Shown here piece after piece: positions 32,747-44,443 of a DNA stretch of 64,000 nt. Both the position numbers and the translations under genes were made by a program. Source of the DNA: Adiantum capillus-veneris (Eukaryota > Streptophyta > Polypodiopsida > Polypodiales > Pteridaceae). The notes under the pieces are model-generated. The model was not told the DNA's origin and ran no database searches. It saw only the letters and a program-made list of their open reading frames with translations. Positions within the stretch are counted from its first letter, which is position 1. Every line of letters starts with the position of its first letter. The stretch covers positions 29,975,896 to 30,039,895 of the forward strand of contig CM043960.1 of assembly GCA_014529385.2 (NCBI GenBank), written 5' to 3'.

Positions 32747-33096
32747 CTGAACCGGTTCAAAAACCAAATCAACCGGTTGAAGGGAGGGAGAGAAGGAGAA
32801 AATCCGCTTAGAAAATTTAAAAAAATAGAGTTAAATCATAAAAATTATCGATTATTTTACAAAATTTTCTCTTTGGATCTACCCTAAACGGAATTTTGTA
32901 TGTTTGTGAAATTGATTTTTCTGAACCGGTTCAAAAACCAAATCAACCGATTGAAGGGAGGGAGAGAAGGAGAAAATCCGCTTAGAAAATTTAAGAAAAT
33001 AGAGTTAAATCGCAAAAATTATCGATTATTTTACAAAATTTCCTCTTTGGATCTACCCTAAACGGAATTTTGTATGTTTGTGAAATTGATTTTTCT
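32747..33096. repeat. 174-bp tandem duplication
   Basis: Two units, 32747-32920 and 32921-33094, both begin CTGAACCGGTTCAAAAACCA and end GAAATTGATTTTTCT. They differ at only a handful of positions. Parts resemble the dispersed repeat at 8077 and 31902 (AGAAAATTTAAGAAAATAGAG). Confidence 0.9.
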
Positions 33097-33254
33097 CAAA
33101 CATTGATTGTTGGCTCCTGTTCCTCTCATCTCTCTCTGAAGTTTCCTCTTTGAATATTTTCCCTTTTTTCTTTAATAGTCCCTTGCCATGACTACATCTG
33201 TGCACCCCCCTCGCCATTGCTCACATGTAGTTTTCCCTCTATATGCATGCAGTT

Positions 33255-33294
<40 letters not shown>

Positions 33295-33686
33295 CGGCTT
33301 CGCCCTTGCAGTAGGTCTATCTCCGTCTCTTTCTCTCCCTTCACCATTCCTCTTGAAGTGCATGTCGTCATCATGCGCCTTGTGTAGGGCCATCATTCTG
33401 CTCCACCAGAGGCCTCCCATGTACACAAGCAAGAGGGAGAGAGAGGCATTATGGGTGCAACCGCAGCCTCGCCTACACATAGACAAGATGGAAAGAGAAT
33501 GATGATTGCCTCGTCCCTCTAGACGATTTCCTCTGCGCACCACTACTCCCACTACCACCTCCATTCTTGCCTCCCTCTCCCTGTGGTGCCATACACACAT
33601 CCTACTATCTCCCTCATCTCCTTATCACCATGATCTCTAGCAAGAAAACCGAGAAACAGTGGTGGCAGATAAATGAGGGAGAGGGG

Positions 33687-33725
<39 letters not shown>

Positions 33726-34300
33726 TGAACTCAGGGTGTCCCTTGAGAGAAACAAAAAATAGAGATTGCATGCAAGCATCGCGTGGCCCCTGCCCCCTCG
33801 TAACCCCATCAGCTCCATCAACACCTGGAGCCGCCATGCAGACCAACGCCCAAGAGAGAGAGAGAGAGAGAGAGAGCGGCCGCATCCGAGCCTAGACCAG
33901 CACAAGACCAAGAAATATATGTCCGATCTGTGCATCGGACCTCCCTCTCCTCATCTCTCTCCTCCAGCTGTCCCGCTACCTTTCCACATAAAAATTTTGC
34001 TCTTCTCCATTTGCTTTTCCTTTTCCCTTTCATCCGTCACCCAAGAAGGCATCTTCATAGATACCACCTTTTCAACCTTTAAAAAAGCGTTTTGGCCACT
34101 ACTATTTTGGATCAAAACCTTTTCATCTCTAACCCATGGATAGATTGTTTGGAATCTGGGGTTTGAGTTGAAACTTTGGCATGTTTTGGCTTGTATAATG
34201 CCCCCGTGACTACAAAATTTGGATTTGGAGCCGTCTATCCCCAAGACACAAGATACCTATAGTGAGTTGATATATATAGGGGACTTGGGTTGCCCCACTC
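33097..34300. other. Spacer with CT/GA microsatellites
   Basis: CT runs at 33254-33292 and GA runs at 33686-33722 and 33850-33876 account for most of the open frames here. No protein-like sequence or transposon end is recognised. Confidence 0.55.
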
Positions 34301-34309
34301 ACCAAGATA

Positions 34310-34945
34310 TGGAAGGAAAATTGGTCGAAAGAGCATTGGGAAGGAAGTCTGAATGCCATCTAAGAAGTCAAATGGCATGAATACATGAACTTTTTTGCTT
34401 TGGGAGCCATGCTGACTAGCCTTAAGGTTCGAGCTAGAGGGATATGCACTTACATTTGGTCTAGTTGCAGTTCAGCTTCGGAGGACCCACTACATCTATT
34501 TAGCAAGTGCCCTATCTCATGAAGTCTGGCACTAAAGTTTACAAACGGGTATGAAAACATGGAAGGTTATTTTCTTTAGAGATGATTTGATCCTAGGAGG
34601 GTGCAGCTTCCAGAGCCACGAGGTTCTGATGTGCACCCAAATCACCAAATTTTGTTACCTTAATCAAGTTTGGAAGTCTAGAAACCTTCGAGCATTTGAG
34701 GCCAAATTAGTTTTGGCGTCTCAGCTCCAAGCTTATTCACAGTGTGGGAGCGGAGCTAAAAAAGGGTCAACGAGTAATGATAAGGAATGGCTTCATGCAC
34801 TAAGTTGCCTTGACCGCTCAAGAGGCTCCTCGTAGCACCCTTGTGTTGGTTTCGATTGTGGTTGTGTGCAAGCCCCTTATGAAATCATTGCCACCTCAAG
34901 GCACATGGTGTGCTTGAGGGCGATTGTATTATTTTCTAGTTAATA
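34310..34945 (+). pseudogene. LINE ORF2 C-terminal fragment
   Basis: The stretch reads ASEDPLHLFSKCPIS (zf-RVT zinc-binding remnant, near 34475), then a frame at 34551-34835 with FFRDDLILGGCSFQSHEVLM, TQITKFCYLNQVWKSRN and a tail, matching the ends of other LINE ORF2 copies here. It is 5' truncated and has stops. The terminal hairpin and poly-A are absent; the sequence runs into an AT-rich inverted repeat at 34955. Confidence 0.7.
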
Positions 34946-34954
34946 TAAATTTGG

Positions 34955-36283
<1,329 letters not shown>

Positions 36284-37105
36284 TAAATTTCTCCACTTGT
36301 AAATTTCTCCACTTACAATGTGACGAATACTGACACAAGGATAACAGAGTATGTATGTGGATTTGCCACTATATAGTCAAACAAAATGAGGTGTAATGGA
36401 CATAATCAAGCGCCATAATCTCAAGCAATCTTGAATACAAGGGAAACTCTTACCATTTCAAACAAATCGATGTCCAAAAAGTGATGTAAAATTATGTAAG
36501 ACCCACATGTGCTCACAATTGACAAACAAAAGCCTGAAAGCAACACCTAGGCATGTTAGAGCTTTTCCGTCTTGTTCTCTAATTTGAGGATGCCATGCCT
36601 CAACATTATTTGACACGGGATCTTAAATGAAGTCTAGGTGGTGGGATTGACAGTGGAAAAGCTCGGGCACGTAAACAGAGGCGTGGGAAAAGGTAAACAA
36701 TGACACGAAAATTAAACAAAGATATGGGAGGGGAGTAAACAAGAGCCAACTTTATAAACATGTGAACTCACATGGGTTTCAACAATCCATATATGTCTGT
36801 GTGCTTAGTTCACCAAGCTTTCATCCTCGAGGTTTTGAGTTCGAATCTCAAATTACCGTCATGCATTGACTTTTTTTGCACCGTTTCTCAACCTCGAGAA
36901 TTGTGCATTTCACCCTCTGTCATCATTCCCACCGCCTTGGGGGCATGGGAAAATTTCTTTTTGGATTCTAGGATAGTATTTTACAAGCACGTGTTGTGTT
37001 CCTAGACCAAGGGGATTGTTCTTAGACCAAGCGGGTGTTGATAAACTAAGTATGATGAATTTCAACATTATAATTATAAGGGTTACTATTACGAAAGCTG
37101 TTTAC
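36284..37105. other. Non-coding spacer
   Basis: Apart from the tRNA-like sequence near 36800-36860, I see no gene, transposon end or long repeat. Confidence 0.5.
36800..36862 (+). other. tRNA-like sequence, possible SINE head
   Basis: GAGTTCGAATCTC at 36837-36849 matches the RNA polymerase III B box, and the surrounding TTTGAG...CTCAAA pairs as a T-arm. A loose A box (TAGTTCACCAAG) lies about 30 bases upstream. The rest does not fold as a full tRNA, so it is more likely a tRNA-derived SINE relic. Confidence 0.35.
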
Positions 37106-38971
37106 TTTTTTTTTTTGTAAATGCTCATTTGAGCTGAATTTGAAGTAACTCAAAATAATACATGGAAACTCTAGCATATCTTTTGAACACGGGTTTCTAG
37201 CATATACAAAAAGGTCCGTTCAATGGGCGTAAAGGCCCCCGAGCAATTTGAGACCGTTGATCTTACACAATATATTATACATTTTCAAGATACCCATTAC
37301 GGATTCCTTCTACTCTTTCTTGTAAAGCTTACATTATTGATTTCTTATGCTAATAATAAGCCACCAACAAGTTTCCAAAACATGTTCTTTGTCGAAAGGA
37401 TCACGCTTCTTATGAAAGAGTACCACATTTCGAGATTGTCAAACTTTTTTTTTTTTTTTTAAGCAAAACTCACAATTGTGAGTGGATTATATTGAGCAGC
37501 CCAAAAAATTATAAGGTTTTGTCATGCTCATGTTAAGTCATGACAACATCCAGGGATCATAATTACAACGGCTATTAGGGCAGCCACTCCTACTACCCCG
37601 CCTCCACATTCTAGATTGTCAAACTATTCTTAAAGCCATAGCTCTTACTATACGAATATCTCAGGAGATCCTCATTATTGATGCATCTAGAGCCCATAGA
37701 AAGGTCGCATCTAAAGAAGAGAGTATCCAAATGGGTGTACACCCATCTACAAAGTGAGCCCGTGAAGTCTCTGATTACCGGACATTCCTAGAATAGGTTT
37801 GAGAGGGTCTCATTCAAGTGCTTACATCTAGTGCAGGTTCCTTTGTCTAAACTTCTCTCTTTTGCTTTTTCCTCGGTAGGCATGACTCCAAAAAGCACCT
37901 TTCAAAGGAAAAGTTTGTGCCTCTCATCGCATTTGGCCTTCCAAATGTTTCCTACTACTCTTTTGTATTGCATGTCTTTTCATATATAGCTTTAGTATTG
38001 GGTGAATGAAAAAGCCTTTCTCCATACCACTTCCAAGATTTCCACTCCATAGGTGTGGAGGAGGGTTAGGCTTGAACTTTTTCCAGAACTCTAAAACCGA
38101 TAAGGATCTCCTCTTGGAGTGAAAATTTGTTGCTCAACTTTAGATGCTTCAGGGAATGCCATATCCCTTTCTTATAATCCCAAAAAGCATCCACGGTACC
38201 AAAGCCCTTGTTGTTGAGAGTCCTAGCTATTTCAATCCAATGCTTATTAAGTCCACTATGGGGGCCCAAGGAAACCGGTGCCAAGCCGTTCCCTTCCAAT
38301 ACCTGGTCTCTTCCTTCCATATAAGTGAGGATGTGGCTTTAAAATATTTATCACTAATTTTTTCCATAAATCCACCTAAGTTATCCTTTACACTGATGGG
38401 CGGGAGAAGCCTATTCTGTATGCCCAAGTTGAGCCAAGGCCCGCCTTTAGACTCCATGTGGGATTCCATAATCATTTCCCTTGCCATGCAAGCCCTGCTC
38501 TCTTTTGAATTAGCTAGGGTGCAAAAAAATTTAGCACATAATGCTAGACCATGAGTGAGAGGGTTAAGAATGCCAAGACCACCCTGAGCCTTAGGCTTAG
38601 CAATTGCTAACCATTAACTCCAGTGCCATGGTCTGTTGTTGTTAGTTTATTTCTCCACAAAAGCTCTTTGATTCATTTCAGAAAGACATTCCAATTTTCC
38701 CCGGATAGTTGCAAGAATGGTGAAGTGCAGATAATGTAGGGGATTAGGAAGGTGTTCATAATCGTAGCCCTCCAATGGAAAGGAGTTAGGATGTGAACTC
38801 CCAACGCTTCATTTTCTTTTTAATTCTTTCTTGAACCTAATCAAAAGCTTGTTTTGTGAGTATTTTCCTCCTTGATATGCACCCCCAAGTGTTGGAAGGT
38901 GTTACCTCTCTTAACAGTTTCTCCAGTCCACCATGAGGAACAAAATTGTCTTCTTCTAATAAAGAGATAAG
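37106..38971 (-). pseudogene. Outer LINE, 3' half (split by a nested LINE)
   Basis: The minus strand reads the end of a LINE RT and its tail: HGGLEKLLREVTPSNTWG near 38900, PWLNLGIQNRLLPPISVKDN, IWKEETRYWKGTAWHRFP and DAFWDYKKGIWHSLKHLKLS (38070-38480), then a zf-RVT remnant near 37850. A T11 run at 37106-37116 may be its poly-A tail. Its sequence continues directly into the segment starting at 44444 once the nested element is ignored, and the target duplication AATAAAGAGATAAG ends at 38971. A 159-bp LINE tail is inserted at 37445-37603. The ORF is broken by stops. Confidence 0.8.
37445..37603 (-). mobile_element. 159-bp 5'-truncated LINE tail with about 21-bp target duplication
   Basis: The poly-T at 37445-37460 is followed by CTCACAATTGTGAG (37469-37482) and 3' UTR similar to that at 38983-39110. 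It is flanked by CCACATTTCGAGATTGTCAAAC (22 bases, 37423-37444) and a near-identical 21-mer at 37604-37624, differing by one indel and one substitution. It is a very short, 5'-truncated insertion inside the older LINE. Confidence 0.85.
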
Positions 38972-39183
38972 CCTTTTTTTTTAATAGCAAAACTCACAAT
39001 TGTGAGTGAATTATATTGAACAGCCCAAAAATTTACAAGGTCGCTAAGCCATGACATCATCTAGGGACTATAATTATATCGATTATCAGGGCAGCCACCC
39101 CACCAACCCGCCACCTCCTCCTCGATACACAGGGTCCATAAAGTTGTCCTTTTGAGATCTTTTATTTACCGATGGCCAATATT

Positions 39184-40137
39184 TTACCCCGTCCTAGGCA
39201 TTCCATCTCCCGACAACAAGGCACAAGTAGTCCTAGACCAATCCTCCGAGTGTTGCTTGCACCCGAGCGTCCATATTAGCACTTTGCTTTCTTGAGTAAT
39301 TTCTGTGAAGCTTGCCACCTCCGAAACTCCTTCAAACACACAGAGGTCCCTTGTCTGCCATACATTATGTAAGAAGAAGTATCTGACGATTTGAGTGCTA
39401 ACGAGGAGGGCAAGACTTCCTGAATTCTTGCCTCCAAGGAATAGGTCAGTCTTGAAAAAACTAATTTTCCATGTTCTTTGGACCCACTTGCATATTTTCC
39501 CTGCAAGGCCTTTAATAGTTGGGCAGTCCATGAATAGGTGGGCCAGATCTTCTCTAGCCATCCTGCACCCCAAGCATTGATCTGACCCAATCCCTTTCTC
39601 CTGAATCTTCACCCCCATCGGTAGAGCACCCCTGTCCCAACTATCCGGTAGAGATGATAGTATAAGGAGAGCTCGCACTTCATCATCGAAATTGATTTTC
39701 AGGGCTATTATTGCTTTAGATATAATTTTGTAGGCCACCGACATCATCGTTAAAGGATGCCAATGTTTCAGTTGAGAACAGCAGATCTGTTTTGGGATGG
39801 GTTTGATAAGCCCTTTCTTTACACTTACCTCCAACGACCCTTCGACCATGGCTTTATTGGTCAATCTTGTGATTGGGGCCTTAAGATCATCCCAAAATTC
39901 TCTAAAGAATTCCACTGTCATCCCATCCCAACCAGGGGACTTTTCCTTGCCAAGGGCTTGCAATGCTAGTGAACATTTGGCTTTGGAGAATGTCCATTCC
40001 AAGCAATTAGCTTCTGAGTGGGGAATTTCCTTCTTGACACTCTGCAGTAAGGTCCCTCTGGCTCCTTCCACTTCTTGGGATTGGATCTCTGGCCATCCAA
40101 TGATTTGACTAAGATAGCTCAACATCAGACCAGCCAT
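39184..40137 (-). pseudogene. LINE RT remnant with deletion and copia-gag filler
   Basis: A 317-codon open frame. Residues about 40-145 are the N-terminal RT entry (FSKAKCSLALQALGKEKSPG, WDGMTVEFFREFWDDLKAP, KHWHPLTMMSVAYKIISKAI). The frame then jumps into about 20 residues (FDDEVRALLILSSLPDSW) that match the Gag of plant copia elements rather than any LINE, and continues into zf-RVT (DQCLGCRMAREDLAHLFMDC, GKICKWVQRTWK) and the tail. The whole RT palm with the catalytic aspartates is missing, so the protein cannot reverse transcribe, although the frame is open. The upstream endonuclease frame at 40613-41206 belongs to the same ORF2. Confidence 0.85.
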
Positions 40138-40612
40138 CTCATCCTAGTTATGAACTGCTGTCCCTTTCTCATCATAGAGTGAGCGGACGTGGCACCGGCT
40201 CTTCTTGATTTTTAAAGCCCTAAAAAACTGCGTTTGATTGGAGGCTTCAGGTTGAAGGAAAGTCTCCCTCGAGAGAAGCCTTGCCTTTTGGATATCTTCT
40301 AACTGCTCATTAGCAAGGTTAGATTTGGCTTCGAGCCATCATTTGTGGTCCTCCTCAGTAGCATGCCCATTGGCTTTTGTGGAGGTAAGCAGCTGGACCT
40401 CCGTTGTAAGATGCAAAAGGTGTATCTCCCTAGCTTTCTTGAGCTGGGGGCCCGAGGTTTTGATTGTTTTCAGGATGCTCCGAGCAAAGAGGTCCCACAC
40501 ATTGTGTTTGTTGAGGTCAACATCTTTTTTGAGCTTACCCAGTGCTTTCTTAGTTAGATTCCTGAAAAGAGGGTCTTTGAATAGGTGTGCCCCTGTTACT
40601 AACAGTTTTTTC

Positions 40613-41410
40613 TCACCTTGGGGTATCCTCCTCCCCTTTATTCTTCTTAAAATGTATGTGCAAAGGAATGTGATCCGAGAGGCTTTTTTTTGGGACTACC
40701 TTCGTCTCCATCAACGACGGTATCCAGTCAGCTTGGTGTGAGCAATAGCATTTGTCCAGCCTTGAGGCAGTGCGGGCATACTGGAGGCTTGTATAGGTGA
40801 ACCCAGGCATGCTATTCCATGGGACGACTTCCCATAAGTTGATCATCGCCCACTTTTTGCACAAACTTTGCCATTTAGACCTTTCCGAGCCAGTCAACAT
40901 ATTTGAGGCTCCTATTCTATCCCTACGCTTTTCAACCATATTGAAGTCACCAAGCAACAACCACTCACCTTCAATAGGAGTATCTCTAAGATGCATCCAC
41001 ACTTTAGCTCTTTCTTTTGCATTGCAAGGGCCGTACACATTTACAACGGTGAAGGGATGTCCTTCCCATCTAATTCTGATCCCCAGGATTCTGTTGGATG
41101 GGTGGTTAAGAACCAACTTTGGCTCCAATTCTTTGCCCGGAATGCTGAGGATGCCACTAAAACCGTTACTTCCTTCTCCATAGAATACATGTTTCTTTCC
41201 TAGCACCTATTTTCTCTTGCTATGGGCATCTAAGTGGTGTTCTTGTATGGCCCAGCAGTTGACTGTCTTCTCCTTTTTTACTTCCTCCCAGAAAAGGGTA
41301 CTCTTCTTACGTGTTTTCAACCCCTTCACGTTCCAAGATTGGATAGTGAGATACTCCATCATTAATGAGGGGTTCATTGGGATAGAGGAACAAATTCTTC
41401 AGTATCTGAA
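40613..41410 (-). pseudogene. LINE ORF2 endonuclease domain
   Basis: The domain begins near 41350 as SWNVKGLKTRK and continues as AIQEHHLDA. A 197-codon frame (41206-40613) carries FYGEGSNGFSGILSI, VVNVYGPCNAKERAKVWMHL, the catalytic LLGDFNMVEKRRDR, TYTSLQYARTASRLDKCYCS and the conserved SLSDHIPL. This is the apurinic/apyrimidinic-type endonuclease that nicks target DNA for LINE insertion. The key residues of GDFN and SDH are intact, but a stop separates the first 70 residues and the RT is deleted downstream. Confidence 0.85.
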
Positions 41411-41420
41411 TCATTCCCCC

Positions 41421-41918
41421 CCTGGGGGATTCACTCTTCATACAAAACAGGACGCCACCTGCGAGCGAACAACTTTGATAAAACCCCTATATACGACTCA
41501 TATTAGGGAATATGACCCCCTTTCTACGCTTACAGGACAGTCAATGAAGAAAGCTATCATACCCCTATTTTACGTATAAAATTTAGGTCTCACATGATCT
41601 AACTGAGTAAAGCTAGTCAAAGAATGTGTAGAATAGTGACTAGCAACGTACTAAGGAACCACTTATGTTGATAATTGGATGTACCCTCAATTGGTATTAG
41701 TTTGACTTTCAAACTATGTGCCCAATCAGCCTGCTTTAGCTACTCGTCCAATTTTGACCTATCCAAAGTTGGTGTAAATCATCCCTTATCTATGACCGGC
41801 TTGATGCAAAATTTGATGTGTGTGACCTGATAAAAAAACTTCCTTTAAATTCATCCTAGTTCTAGTGCACATCGATGAGCAATTGTTATAAGTACTAAAC
41901 CGAGGTCAGCCCCCTCCC

Positions 41919-41956
<38 letters not shown>

Positions 41957-42134
41957 CCCTCCCAAAAACAATAAAAAAATAAAAATAATTGATACCCCCC
42001 TCCCTAAAGTTTAAGCTTGGGAGATAAATTATTGGGGACCTACCCCTAACTTATACGCTTATGTAACTTGTAAAAAACCCCCCTTGCCCTGCACTTACGT
42101 GGTGCGGTAAGTTTTCCATGGTGAATCCCCCGGG
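41421..42134. mobile_element. Mutator-like MITE, copy 2 (714 bp)
   Basis: The ends are inverted: CCTGGGGGATTCAC on the left and CCCGGGGGATTCAC on the opposite strand at the right. CATTCCCCC flanks both sides (41412-41420 and 42135-42143), a perfect 9-bp target duplication, with the caveat that the target is C-rich. The interior matches the copy at 14150-14752 but has about 80 extra bases near 41535-41620 and a C34 tract at 41920-41953. No transposase. It is inserted in the nested LINE between ORF1 and ORF2, so it is younger than that LINE. Confidence 0.85.
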
Positions 42135-42300
42135 CATTCCCCCCCCCCCCCCCCTTCCCTTGGTCACAGGAGAATCCGGGGGTTCTAAGTCGGGGATTTC
42201 TTTTCTTGCAGTGCTGCAAATGGATTGTCCAATGGGACAGTGAAACCCCCTCCTTTTGAAGGGGTGGAGGATGAATTAGATCCTCTCACCTCAAGTGTTC

Positions 42301-43913
42301 TCACGACTTGAAGCACTTTGGATTCTCTTGCCACACTGCCTTCACTCTTCTGGCTCTTTTCAGATCAGGGACTTGGACAGCTGTCACCGTTGTCACTATC
42401 ATAAATTTGGGGGTAGCAACGGGAATGTCGATCCTATTATTATTGCCTGCCCCTTCAGAAGTTCGTTGTATGGGAATCAATTCCTCCACAATCGTATCCT
42501 GCATCTTAATATCCATTTTGTCACATACCATACCTCCTTTATCCTTCTCTGCATTTACCCCTTTGTTACTGCCTCCTTGCTTCTCCAACCCTTCCATCGG
42601 GGAATCCATTTTATTGGGGGCTGGTGCTGTCACAGCTGCAGTATCATTAGACTTCAAGGGGCAGTCCTTGGCAAAGTGTCCAAAGTTGTTGCATTCAAAA
42701 CATGCCCCAAAGTATGTTCCAAAGTTTAGCGGAATAGTAACTAGCCCTGCTCTGACATTGATAACCATGCTCTTAGGTGGAATTTTAGACACATCCCAGC
42801 CTATACAAACCCTGTTTGAGGTTCTGCCAAACCTTCTCTTGCTAGGTATAAACAACGGAGTTCCCAATTGGCTAGCAAGCATCTTGAAATTTTCCCACAG
42901 TCAACTAGGCAGACCCACAAGCTAAACCGAGACCAGATGAAACCCTTGTAAAGATTCAGCTGAGTCGAACATTGGCTCCCAAGGCACCACACAAACCGTA
43001 GTCCTATTAAAGACTAGGGGACCTTTGTCAAGGATCTTTTCCACATCGGAGGCCTCTTTGTATCTCACTGAGCAGAATCCTTTAGCTAGGTAAAAAGTAC
43101 TTTCAACTACCCCTCCATGGCCAAGAATATGAGGACCTTGTAGCCATTGAATCATCTCAAACCTGTTCTGGATTCTTCCACTGAACCCAAATACATGCGT
43201 TAGCTTAGCTTGCCTGGCTAACTTTTTTTTGATAATTGTTGGTGGTATCGCTATAGTAATAGCCTCGGCAACCTCCACCTGTTGGGGCAAAGACTTTTTT
43301 AAAGCGGAAAAGACCCAATCTACCAGCTCGTCTTCCACCAGCCCACTGTACTCTGTTTGGGAGCTAGTTCTTTTGTTGTTGTTAGGGCTGGATTCAATAA
43401 TTTTGTTGACTTCTAGCTCTTGTATTCTGCAGTTTTCCGATATCTCCTTCACTCGACAATCCTTCTGTTGAGCCTTTACCACAATCCTTGGAGTTAGGCC
43501 CCTTAACTATGCTAGCAAATGAGATGCCTAGCCTGCGAACTGCAGATGCACTTGACGCCTTATTTAGGGTTTAGGCATATGGGACCCTGAGTAGCCCTGT
43601 CTTTGAGGGTTTTAATCTCGAATTTGAACCCTTGAGCAGAGCCCATTTTCTCTCTTGGTTCCTCAGAAGGCGCTTTTCTAGTCGGTACAATTTTGTCATC
43701 TTTCATGGTTGAGGTTTTCGGCGAATTGGGGCTCGACATTTCCGCATCATGTAATGGTTTCAAAACCAAGCCGTCGCCTTCATCCATCGGCACTGCTAAC
43801 TCCATTTCGGATAGTTTACCGGCCGCTAACATATGTGAAAATTTTAGAATATCTTTGCCTGCGACTAACGCGTCGGGTTCCATTACTAAGTGGCACACAA
43901 AAAGAGAGAGCAA
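42301..43913 (-). pseudogene. LINE ORF1 (DUF4283-like and CCHC zinc knuckle), broken
   Basis: Three consecutive minus-strand frames. 43913-43560 holds an acidic N-terminus starting MLSLFVCHLVMEPDALVAGK. 43482-42922 holds a linker, then the DUF4283-like fold (KLTHVFGFSGRIQNRFEMIQ, HGGVVESTFYLAKGFCSVRY, EPMFDSAESLQGFHLVSV). After two stops the same frame resumes at 42882-42301 with GTPLFIPSKRRFGRTSNRVC and the zinc knuckle CFECNNFGHFAKDC. Plant LINE ORF1 proteins of this type bind the element RNA. The stops and one frameshift prevent a full product. Confidence 0.85.
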
Positions 43914-44270
43914 TAAACTCCCCTTCCAAAAGGGATATCTTAATAAAGGATTATTCGCTAAAAGGCCAAGGGAGAGGTCGACAAGATCACGATTATTAAC
44001 AAGGGCAAAAAGGTAGTATTTGGACTAAGGGCCTGGGTAATAACAAATAATCGCGATGATTAACAAAGCTATGGCACGATAGAGGTGGGTGTGCGAATGT
44101 CTTGCTTAGACGAGCGCAGAGCTGATCGCTCTCTCTGTGTCGAAAATGGTGTCCGGCGCACTGCTCTATTGAGGTCTTGTCGCAGAAGACGACTTTGTGT
44201 TGGACATGACCTTCTTGGTCCCACTGGGTGATACGATCATGAAGCATGTAGGTTAGGAAATACTCCACTA

Positions 44271-44271
<1 letters not shown>

Positions 44272-44321
<50 letters not shown>
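44272..44321 (+). repeat. (GA)n microsatellite in the nested LINE 5' UTR
   Basis: An uninterrupted GA array on the plus strand, CT on the strand of the LINE, inside its presumed 5' untranslated region. Confidence 0.85.
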
Positions 44322-44322
<1 letters not shown>

Positions 44323-44443
44323 TTCTGATCTGGCCTTCCATGCTCCTCTTTGTGTACTCCTGCGTCTGGCTTTCACTCTGCACTGTGGGGGACATTCTTA
44401 CACCGGTTAGCTACAATATTCGGCAACCTTAGATTCTTAACCC

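Larger units (their letters stand above)
38972..44443 (-). mobile_element. Nested LINE, near full length with internal RT deletion
   Basis: The 14-bp direct repeat AATAAAGAGATAAG at 38958-38971 and 44444-44457 brackets the element. On the minus strand it has a 5' UTR with a CT microsatellite (43914-44443), ORF1 (43913-42301), ORF2 endonuclease (about 41410-40613), a deleted RT, zf-RVT and tail to 39184, a 3' UTR, the palindrome CTCACAATTGTGAG at 38993-39006 and a short poly-A (38974-38982). A Mutator-like MITE sits between ORF1 and ORF2. The outer LINE reads through the target site. Confidence 0.88.

Noticed and set aside
41421-42134. A protein-coding DNA transposon rather than a MITE
   Set aside because: No frame in the 714 bp encodes transposase-like sequence, and the related 603-bp copy is equally non-coding.
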